The position numbers and the translations under genes are program-made. A stretch of DNA of 37,590 bases, from contig CACAXU010000009.1 of the NCBI GenBank assembly GCA_902536515.1, positions 1-37,590 of the forward strand, given 5' to 3'. The first letter of the stretch is position 1. Each line of letters starts with the position of its first letter. Positions 31,477 through 37,590 of this stretch are shown in pieces. The DNA is from an uncultured Litorivicinus sp. Its GTDB lineage: Bacteria; Pseudomonadota; Gammaproteobacteria; Pseudomonadales; Litorivicinaceae. The notes beneath the pieces are model-generated. The model saw nothing but the letters and a program-made list of their open reading frames with translations, was not told where the DNA came from and did not search any database.

Positions 31477-33027
31477 ATGGCGAAAGATCAGTTAATCATT
31501 TTTGACACAACATTGCGTGATGGAGAGCAGAGTCCGGGCGCTTCAATGACTCGTGATGAAAAAGTTCGCATTGCCAAAGCGCTCGAGCGTCTTCGCGTTG
31601 ATGTCATTGAAGCCGGCTTTGCTGTAGCGAGCCCCGGTGATTTTGAGGCCGTCAAAGCGGTTGCGTCGGCCATTCAAGAATCGACTGTCTGCAGCTTATC
31701 GCGTGCACTTGAACGAGATATTGAAATTGCTGCAGAAGCTATCGCCCCAGCACCAAGGCGTCGGATTCATACATTTATCGCAACGAGCCCGATACATATG
31801 AAGCACAAGCTCAAGCTAGAGCCTGAGCAAGTGATTAAGCAGGCTGTCTATGCAGTAAAAAAAGCGCGACAATATACGGATGACGTCGAGTTTTCCGCAG
31901 AAGACGCGGGCCGCTCAGATATCGACTTCCTTGCTCGAGTGTTCGAAGCCGTAATCGATGCTGGTGCGAGTACATGTAATTTTCCAGACACGGTTGGATA
32001 TAACCTCCCATTCCAAATCGAAGAGACCGTTCGGATACTTCTATCGAAAATACCGAATGCTGATAAAGCGATTTTTTCAGTGCACTGCCACAACGACCTG
32101 GGAGTCGCTGTTGCGAATTCACTAGCGGCTGTCCGTGCCGGATGTCGTCAAATTGAATGTACGATAAATGGACTTGGCGAGCGTGCAGGAAATACGTCGC
32201 TTGAAGAGGTAGTGATGGCCGTCAAAACGCGATCTGACATTGTCGATGTTGAAACACATATTGAGACACAGCATATTCTCCCCGCGTCACGATTGGTCTC
32301 AACTATTACGGGATTTCCAGTTCAGCCAAACAAGGCAATCGTTGGTGCGAATGCATTTGCGCATGAGTCTGGTATTCACCAAGACGGTGTTTTGAAGCAT
32401 CGCGAAACCTACGAAATCATGCGCGCTGAAGACGTGGGCTGGAATACCAACAAAATGGTCTTGGGTAAACATTCGGGACGTGCTGCTTTCAAATCTCGAC
32501 TTGATGAACTTGGGATTGTTCTGGCCGATGACCAAGCGCTGAATGAGGCTTTTGCACGCTTTAAGGACCTGGCTGACCGAAAACATGAAATCTTTGATGA
32601 AGATCTGCAAGTATTGATGAATTCCCAGAAAATGGAGGCTGACATTGCGCGCTACGATCTCGCAGACCTGTCTGTCACATCAAAAATGGGAGTGGCTCCA
32701 ACAGCACACCTTAAGCTACGGGTCGACGGCTCTGAGATTGATACCTCTGCAGAAGGCGACGGTCCAGTCGACGCGGTGTATAAAGCGATCGAGTCCGTTG
32801 CAAATTCTGGTAGCGACCTTCAGCTATATTCGGTCAATGCCATCACAACAGGAACGGACTCTCAAGGTGAAGTGACGGTTCGTCTTGAAAAATCCGGTCG
32901 AATCGTGAATGGACTCGGCGCGGATACTGATATTGTTGTTGCCTCGGCGAAAGCCTACCTTCACGCATTGAATTTGATTGAAAGACCATTGGATAAGGAG
33001 CATCCACAAAAGTCCGAGGGCATTTGA
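31477..33027 (+). CDS. leuA: 2-isopropylmalate synthase LeuA
   Basis: A 516-residue enzyme that condenses 2-ketoisovalerate with acetyl-CoA, the first step of leucine synthesis. [13 protein letters not shown] near the N-terminus and HCHNDLG with metal-binding histidines at about 203-206 are diagnostic. The C-terminal third is the LeuA allosteric domain ([18 protein letters not shown] ... [21 protein letters not shown]), so leucine feedback inhibition is expected. I use the ATG at 31477: TTGGAGAA then stands 8 bases away, while the ATG at 31471 is too close. Its stop overlaps the next gene (TGATG). Confidence 0.97.
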   Translation: MAKDQLIIFDTTLRDGEQSPGASMTRDEKVRIAKALERLRVDVIEAGFAVASPGDFEAVKAVASAIQESTVCSLSRALERDIEIAAEAIAPAPRRRIHTFIATSPIHMKHKLKLEPEQVIKQAVYAVKKARQYTDDVEFSAEDAGRSDIDFLARVFEAVIDAGASTCNFPDTVGYNLPFQIEETVRILLSKIPNADKAIFSVHCHNDLGVAVANSLAAVRAGCRQIECTINGLGERAGNTSLEEVVMAVKTRSDIVDVETHIETQHILPASRLVSTITGFPVQPNKAIVGANAFAHESGIHQDGVLKHRETYEIMRAEDVGWNTNKMVLGKHSGRAAFKSRLDELGIVLADDQALNEAFARFKDLADRKHEIFDEDLQVLMNSQKMEADIARYDLADLSVTSKMGVAPTAHLKLRVDGSEIDTSAEGDGPVDAVYKAIESVANSGSDLQLYSVNAITTGTDSQGEVTVRLEKSGRIVNGLGADTDIVVASAKAYLHALNLIERPLDKEHPQKSEGI

Positions 33028-33731
33028 TGCAGACATTGCCATCGGAGGAATCGCGAAGGATTCTTGATGCAATGGGTATCCCGGTCGTTGTGCTTCGTGA
33101 GGATTCTTATGAAGCTACAGAGGTTTCGAAAATCACAACTGTTGAGTCTGGTCTGAGTCGGGGGTTATCAGAACTGGTGGAGGTTCTGGAAAAAAGCGTA
33201 GCTCCTAGTGGCAAGGTATTCGAGGCAGATAAGAATCAGATGAATGTCGCAGACAATGAGGCTTCTGATAGATCAGTTATACGGCCTGATTCCACTGATG
33301 CGGTAGATGAGCTAAAACCGCTTCGATTTACTTTAGTCAGTGCGGTGACAGCAGATGTTTTATTTGCCTGCGAACTTCCCGATTGGGCAGGTGGTTTGCT
33401 TGAAGGTCGTTTGACGGGTTTATGTTCCGATCTATTAAGGGCTTTATCTCCGTCGACTAATGATGTTGATTGGCAGTATTTCAATTGGCCTATTGTAGGA
33501 ATCAAAGATCACGGGCGCGAGGCAGCGACAGATGCGGTGGATGCTTGGTTACATCGCCGATGGGCTGAGACTCGCTCCGGAGACCCTGTGATCGCATTTG
33601 CCGTTTCTGAAATCGATTTATCCGCTAGCTTTTCTGATGCGTTGATACTTCCGCCTTTGGATCAACTCGCTGTTTCAGGTGATGTAAAGCGATCCGCTTG
33701 GAAAGTGATTCAAGAGCACAAGCGTGGCTAA
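33027..33731 (+). CDS. HolD-like protein (candidate DNA polymerase III psi subunit) upstream of rimI
   Basis: A 234-residue protein with no strong motif. Three parts recall HolD: an N-terminal helix and strand (RRILDAMGIPVVVLRED), a central strand-helix region (LLEGRLTGLCSDLLRALSPS), and a C-terminal LPPLDQLAVSGDVKRSAWKVI segment like the PALTDL-NP-ALW end of E. coli psi. The holD-rimI order is also that of E. coli. Psi links the clamp loader to SSB through chi. The protein is much longer than E. coli HolD (137), with a polar, low-conservation insert at about 55-95. I use ATG at 33027 (GAGGG upstream). Assignment rests on weak similarity plus context. Confidence 0.5.
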   Translation: MQTLPSEESRRILDAMGIPVVVLREDSYEATEVSKITTVESGLSRGLSELVEVLEKSVAPSGKVFEADKNQMNVADNEASDRSVIRPDSTDAVDELKPLRFTLVSAVTADVLFACELPDWAGGLLEGRLTGLCSDLLRALSPSTNDVDWQYFNWPIVGIKDHGREAATDAVDAWLHRRWAETRSGDPVIAFAVSEIDLSASFSDALILPPLDQLAVSGDVKRSAWKVIQEHKRG

Positions 33732-34194
33732 TACGCTGACATTTCGATTGCTAGAAGAGTCTGACCTCGATGCTGTTTGCGAGCTTGAGTCACGTGCATA
33801 TGAATTTCCATGGTCTCGCGCCATCATCGGTGGGTGTACAACCGTCCCTTACCGGATTTGGCTAGGTTTTCAAGCGGACCAATCCGTTCATATCTGCCAG
33901 GCATTTTTATCAATCACGCTTGATGAAGCGCACATTTTGAATGTTTCAGTTGACCCTCGCTTCCAGGGCCAAGGGTTTGGCGGTCAGATGCTTAATCATT
34001 TAATAGACGATGCACGAGCGCAAGGTGCACGACAAATGTTTCTTGAGGTGCGTGAATCAAATACCGTTGCAATCCATATGTATCTGAATCAAGGATTCAA
34101 TGAAGTTGGACGGAGACGGGATTACTATCCGACTGCAACGAGGCGAGAGGACGCCTTGGTTTTTGGGCTACAGCTACGATTTGATCAACTCTGA
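33724..34194 (+). CDS. rimI: Ribosomal protein S18-alanine N-acetyltransferase RimI
   Basis: A 156-residue GNAT acetyltransferase expected to acetylate the N-terminal alanine of bS18. The acetyl-CoA loop reads VDPRFQGQGFGGQML (R/Q-x-x-G-x-G/A pattern), followed by LEVRESNTVAIHMYLNQGF and RRRDYYPT, typical of RimI. The start is GTG at 33724, overlapping the HolD-like gene by 8 bases. The 3' end overlaps the convergent fabY by 21 bases. Confidence 0.92.
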   Translation: MANTLTFRLLEESDLDAVCELESRAYEFPWSRAIIGGCTTVPYRIWLGFQADQSVHICQAFLSITLDEAHILNVSVDPRFQGQGFGGQMLNHLIDDARAQGARQMFLEVRESNTVAIHMYLNQGFNEVGRRRDYYPTATRREDALVFGLQLRFDQL

Positions 34195-36015
34195 ATATTT
34201 GATTCTTGTCTGATCCAAGGACAGGCAATTCCCAAAGCCCGGTATTTTGATTGAATCATGGCCAATCTCGATATCTAAACCCTCCACAATATTCTCACCA
34301 TAGTGGTAGAGAATCTCGATCGCTCCACGATCAATATTCTGGCGATAACGTGCTTGTCTGGATTGGACTTCATCCGATCCCTGTATCTCAATTGGTCCGT
34401 GACGTGATTGAAGAAGTGTCGCCGTTGCTTCAGGCGACACAATGGCAGCAGTTGAGTTGTTGCCACCAAACCCCTTTGCGTTGATCAGCACGGCCTTGAT
34501 TCGTTGTTCTCTAGACGTCAATATGAATTCAAGCCCTTCTTCAGCGACATCTGGAGCCAACGAGTCGGTCGTTTGGATTCCCGGTGCAATCTGTGAAGCA
34601 AATGCGCCGAGACTTATAGCCAATTGGTCACCACCCGCAGTTCCTTGGGAGTGACCGAGTTGACTTTTGACTGCACTGACTGACCAGGCGTCGAGTCCAA
34701 AGGCTGTCGCAACCCGAGACAATACATCAGACTCTGTGACTCGATTTTGTGGGGTGCTGGTTCCATGGGCTTGGACCAGGGTTTCATTTGCGAGCACATC
34801 TTGTCCGAGCAAATCTCGAATGCTGGCTGCAGCTTGCGCCAGCGTCAGGTAGTTACCTGCACCAGGAGCAGAAATACTACGTTTTCCACCATCAGCATGA
34901 CTGGCTACTGTTGGTATGGATCCAAAAATTGTTGCGCCGAGTTCAACTGCCAACTGATCATTCATTAAGATAACGTATTGACTGGATTCGCCTATGGTAA
35001 AACCACAGTTAATACCAAAGGGCCGGCTGGCCTTGCGATAGTTTGGGATCTCATGTTCGCTCAACCCATCGAGCTCTCGGAGATCTTGGTCCTCAGCGAG
35101 TGCCCCCATCGCACGAAAGCCTTCAATCACTTCAGGTGTGATAGGGCAGTCAGCTCCACCAACGACAGCAATCTTATAGCGTTCTTCTTGAATGCCTTCC
35201 ACCGCATTATGAAGGTTGTATAAAAAGCTTGCGCATGCACCCATGCTGGCTCCTGACCGGCCAAGACTCCCAAGCACGTAGGCATTTGTGAAATCCGCCG
35301 GCATTTGAGGATATCCAAGTGGCAATTGCTTTGATGTGGTTCGTTTGCCAAGCAGTGCACTTTTTAGCATGCCACCAAAACCAGGTTCATCCATTTGTCC
35401 GATGGATGAGCCAGCAAAAACAGCAATCTGATTAGGGGCGATATGTTGCTTGATTTGATGCCATTGAAGCCCAGAACTAAACCAGCAGTCGGACAAGGCG
35501 AATAAAGCAAGCTGAAGCGTTCGGGGATGATTTCTCGACGGGTAGAACATAGCTGGTCGAAATCCTGTTGGCGCCATCCCAGCGGATTGTACAGTTGACT
35601 TTCGTGTACAGGGTGCCAGTAGTTCACTGGGCTCAATGACGTATTCGGTCAGTCGTCCTTCCTTTTGCCCCACAGCCCACCCAGGTGGGAGTGGATTTGG
35701 TGCCTGCAGTGGGCCTAGCCAAACACTTGTTGGCTGTTTTGTGTGCCCAAGCCGGTGCAGAGGAATTTGATCTGGATTAAACCAATCCGGATGAATTCTT
35801 CGGATCAATGTATTCTCAAGGATATGCTGAATTTGCGACTCATTTATCGAGGTCTCTTTACCCATGCCGATGAGCGCTCCGATTTGATCGACTGTTCGGG
35901 CCTTTTCAGAGGGAGAGAGCGCGTCCATGATCAGGCGTCTGAATGCCTGGTGGTCTGAGCTTCGGCCTGCGGCATTGATTCCGCCAAATCCGACGATAAG
36001 AGGTAATGGAGTCAC
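34174..36015 (-). CDS. fabY: Beta-ketoacyl-ACP synthase FabY
   Basis: A 613-residue ketoacyl synthase close in length and sequence to P. aeruginosa FabY (PA5174), which starts fatty acid synthesis by condensing acetyl-CoA with malonyl-ACP. The N-terminus LPLIVGFGGINAAGRSS, TVQSAGMAPTGF, QLPLGYPQMPADFTNAYVLG-type region and C-terminal GFGGNNS match. The catalytic triad is Cys261 (GACAS), His417 (AHGTSTP) and His455 (LGHSQGTA), with Lys450. Start is GTG at 36015 with GGA 7 bases upstream. Its presence suggests that the usual FabH initiator may be absent or redundant. It is divergent from ampD. Confidence 0.92.
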   Translation of the reverse strand: MTPLPLIVGFGGINAAGRSSDHQAFRRLIMDALSPSEKARTVDQIGALIGMGKETSINESQIQHILENTLIRRIHPDWFNPDQIPLHRLGHTKQPTSVWLGPLQAPNPLPPGWAVGQKEGRLTEYVIEPSELLAPCTRKSTVQSAGMAPTGFRPAMFYPSRNHPRTLQLALFALSDCWFSSGLQWHQIKQHIAPNQIAVFAGSSIGQMDEPGFGGMLKSALLGKRTTSKQLPLGYPQMPADFTNAYVLGSLGRSGASMGACASFLYNLHNAVEGIQEERYKIAVVGGADCPITPEVIEGFRAMGALAEDQDLRELDGLSEHEIPNYRKASRPFGINCGFTIGESSQYVILMNDQLAVELGATIFGSIPTVASHADGGKRSISAPGAGNYLTLAQAAASIRDLLGQDVLANETLVQAHGTSTPQNRVTESDVLSRVATAFGLDAWSVSAVKSQLGHSQGTAGGDQLAISLGAFASQIAPGIQTTDSLAPDVAEEGLEFILTSREQRIKAVLINAKGFGGNNSTAAIVSPEATATLLQSRHGPIEIQGSDEVQSRQARYRQNIDRGAIEILYHYGENIVEGLDIEIGHDSIKIPGFGNCLSLDQTRIKYSELIKS

Positions 36016-36052
36016 AGTATTATCCGAGGTCTAAAGGAGGTAATGTACCAAG

Positions 36053-36598
36053 ATGAGACCCAGTTGTGCTATGCAGAATCATCGCTTTTCTGATGCTTTG
36101 TGGATCCCGAGTCCACATTGCGACGAAAGACCATCGAATGAAATCAGCTTAATTGTAATTCATGCGATTTCTCTTCCGCCAGAATTATTCAACGCTTTAC
36201 CAGTCATGGCATTTTTCCAAGGAACCTTGGATACCGAGACCGACCCTTATTTTGAAGCATTGAAGGATGTTCGGGTCTCTGCTCATTTGGTGATTGGGCG
36301 ACAGGGAGAGGTGTATCAATTGGTACCTTTTGATAAACGGGCTTGGCATGCTGGTGAGTCTGAATTTGATGGGCGTTCACGGTGTAATGATTTTAGTATT
36401 GGAATCGAACTGATCGGACCGGTAGAGGGACCATTTACCGATCGACAATATCAATCACTTGCAGCGGTCTGTTCTGAACTCTGTTTGAGTTATGCAATCG
36501 AACCCGGCCACATTGTGGGTCATCGTGAGATAGCACCAGGTCGCAAGATCGATCCTGGCGCAGATTTTGACTACGAACGCATTCGACCTGGTGGTTAA
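36053..36598 (+). CDS. ampD: 1,6-anhydro-N-acetylmuramyl-L-alanine amidase AmpD
   Basis: A 181-residue cytoplasmic zinc amidase that removes the peptide from anhydro-muropeptides in cell-wall recycling and so limits AmpR-driven beta-lactamase induction. Zinc ligands are His37 (IVIHAIS), His157 (VGHREIAPGRK) and Asp167 (DPG). PFDKRAWHAG and CNDFSIGIELIG are diagnostic. AAAGGAGG lies 12 bases before the ATG at 36053; the ATG at 36071 is a possible alternative. No signal peptide is present, which separates it from AmpDh2/AmiD. Its stop overlaps the convergent transporter gene by 4 bases. Confidence 0.95.
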   Translation: MRPSCAMQNHRFSDALWIPSPHCDERPSNEISLIVIHAISLPPELFNALPVMAFFQGTLDTETDPYFEALKDVRVSAHLVIGRQGEVYQLVPFDKRAWHAGESEFDGRSRCNDFSIGIELIGPVEGPFTDRQYQSLAAVCSELCLSYAIEPGHIVGHREIAPGRKIDPGADFDYERIRPGG

Positions 36599-37488
36599 AA
36601 TGTTGGTGCAAGAGCGAGTGCTAAGGGCATCCAAAAGATTGCGCTTATATTACCGATCAGGACGATCGAGGCGACCCGGGTAGGTTCTTGCTTGTATTGT
36701 TCTGCCAGCATAAAACAGAGTACGGCTGGCGGGAGTGCTGCGAACAGCAAAAATACACTCCATTGAATTGGGTTTAAATCCAGAAGTGGTTTTAGTAGAA
36801 ACGCAATTACAAGACTGACCAGTGGACACCATATAGCCCCGAAAACCGCTATCTTAATATCGCGAGCAGACACGCTATTCATGCGGATTCCTAGAGCAAA
36901 TAACACGAGTGTCACGCCTGTATTTGCTAGGAAATCTAACGGTACTAACATTGTCTCGTTTATCTCCACAGACGTTAACGCGACCATTACCCCGGCTGTG
37001 GTTGCAAAAATAGTTGGAGTTGAGATTGGGTTGAAGATTTTTGCCTTTCCTTCCAGGATGTAAAAGCCAAGCGAGAAATGCAACAATTGTGAGACGATGA
37101 AAACGATAACGATGGCAGGCATCGCCTCCTGTCCAAACGCCAAAAGGACCAGCGGAAACGCCAAGTTTCCGGTATTGGTAAACATCATCGGTGGGACAAA
37201 TGTTTTGGATTCTATCTTGACAAACAGGCATAGAAGCCAGGTGATTAATCCACAACCCAAGATAGTGCAGGTCACCCCGAATGCCAGGGAGATATACTCT
37301 TCGAGTTGAACATTTTTTCCTGCTAACACGGAAAAAATGAGAATAGGGACTAGTAATTCCATGCATAGCTTATTAATCGTTGACATATTTGGTTTGCGCC
37401 ACCTGCCGTAGATGTAGCCGATAATCACCACTATCAGCACAGGTATGACGCTACGCAGAATGCGATCAACAATTAGGTCGTTAGGCAC
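36595..37488 (-). CDS. AEC (auxin efflux carrier) family transporter
   Basis: A 297-residue membrane protein with about ten hydrophobic helices in two halves, separated by a short polar loop near 145-155. The first half has the family-like MELLVPILIFSVLAG and MMFTNTGNLAFPLVLLAFG with its conserved Asn-Thr-Gly-Asn; the second has NTGVTLVLFALGIRMN and AALPPAVLCFMLAEQY. Bacterial members carry organic acids such as malate or malonate, but the substrate here is unknown. The start is GTG at 37488 with AAAGGA 12 bases upstream. It lacks an obvious operon partner in the window. The last 102 bases (37489-37590) hold no gene I can support. Confidence 0.9.
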   Translation of the reverse strand: MPNDLIVDRILRSVIPVLIVVIIGYIYGRWRKPNMSTINKLCMELLVPILIFSVLAGKNVQLEEYISLAFGVTCTILGCGLITWLLCLFVKIESKTFVPPMMFTNTGNLAFPLVLLAFGQEAMPAIVIVFIVSQLLHFSLGFYILEGKAKIFNPISTPTIFATTAGVMVALTSVEINETMLVPLDFLANTGVTLVLFALGIRMNSVSARDIKIAVFGAIWCPLVSLVIAFLLKPLLDLNPIQWSVFLLFAALPPAVLCFMLAEQYKQEPTRVASIVLIGNISAIFWMPLALALAPTF

Positions 37489-37590
37489 GTGACTATTGGT
37501 TCCTTTGTTATAAGTCGGTTCCAGGGACGGTCCGGCGATTTAACTTTGGACTATTTTCGGTGAAAACCGTCAGGAATAATGAGGATATCT

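Noticed and set aside
36043-36093. Short 16-codon ORF upstream of ampD behind AAAGGAGG
   Set aside because: The ribosome site is only 2 bases from its ATG and the peptide overlaps ampD in another frame; the site more likely serves ampD.
36875-37366. 163-residue minus-strand ORF in a second frame of the transporter gene
   Set aside because: The AEC transporter frame shows continuous membrane helices and family motifs; the other frame shows none.
37489-37590. CGGT-GAAA-ACCG hairpin at the window end
   Set aside because: A 4-bp stem without further context is too weak to call, and the flanking gene is outside the window.

Overview
The window reads as chromosomal DNA of a gammaproteobacterium related to the Pseudomonadales/Oceanospirillales. 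The evidence is gene content and order: ispB|rplU-rpmA-obgE-proB|rpsT|murJ-ribF-ileS-lspA-fkpB-ispH ... thiO ... bamD|rluD-pgeF-clpB, then ilvI-ilvN-ilvC-pssA. As I remember the Pseudomonas aeruginosa map (about PA4569 to PA4542, and PA4696 to PA4693), the same genes sit in the same order there. A FabY-type ketoacyl synthase and a PlpD-like patatin autotransporter fit the same group. I cannot name genus or species. There are no tRNA or rRNA genes, CRISPR arrays, transposases or integrases that I can see. No stretch longer than about 300 bases lacks a gene.

Layout. (1) Bases 1-2717, minus strand: a DNA-repair operon of beta-CASP exonuclease, ATP-dependent DNA ligase and the first 41 codons of an Lhr-type helicase, cut by the window edge. 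(2) 2755-5387, plus: a secreted patatin/beta-barrel protein coupled to an SRPBCC-fold protein. (3) 5364-7621, minus: ispB-msrA-SDR. (4) 7772-10742, plus: rplU-rpmA, a terminator, then obgE-proB. (5) 10762-11028, minus: rpsT. (6) 11133-18286, plus: murJ-ribF-ileS-lspA-fkpB-ispH, mostly with overlapping ends. (7) 18345-21265, plus: a 34-codon prepilin-like ORF, thiO and nadE. (8) bamD on minus, divergent from rluD-pgeF on plus; then clpB behind a sigma-32-like promoter. (9) 26671-34194, plus: ilvI-ilvN-ilvC-pssA, a small membrane protein, a DUF1330 protein, leuA, a HolD-like protein and rimI. (10) fabY on minus, divergent from ampD on plus, and a minus-strand AEC-family transporter at the end.

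Most genes are core functions: translation, isoprenoid and quinone precursors, envelope assembly (MurJ, LspA, BamD, AmpD, PssA), branched-chain amino acids, cofactors (FAD, NAD, thiamine) and proteostasis. The most interesting spot is between ispH and thiO. In P. aeruginosa this gap holds the minor-pilin cluster fimT-fimU-pilVWXY1Y2E, and the pilS-pilR pair lies between thiO and bamD. Here both pilus blocks are absent, and a single short ORF with a near-perfect prepilin peptidase site and hydrophobic helix remains. Other points worth attention are the structured leuA leader, the sigma-32-like clpB promoter, the two-helix membrane protein after pssA, and four convergent gene pairs whose coding ends overlap.
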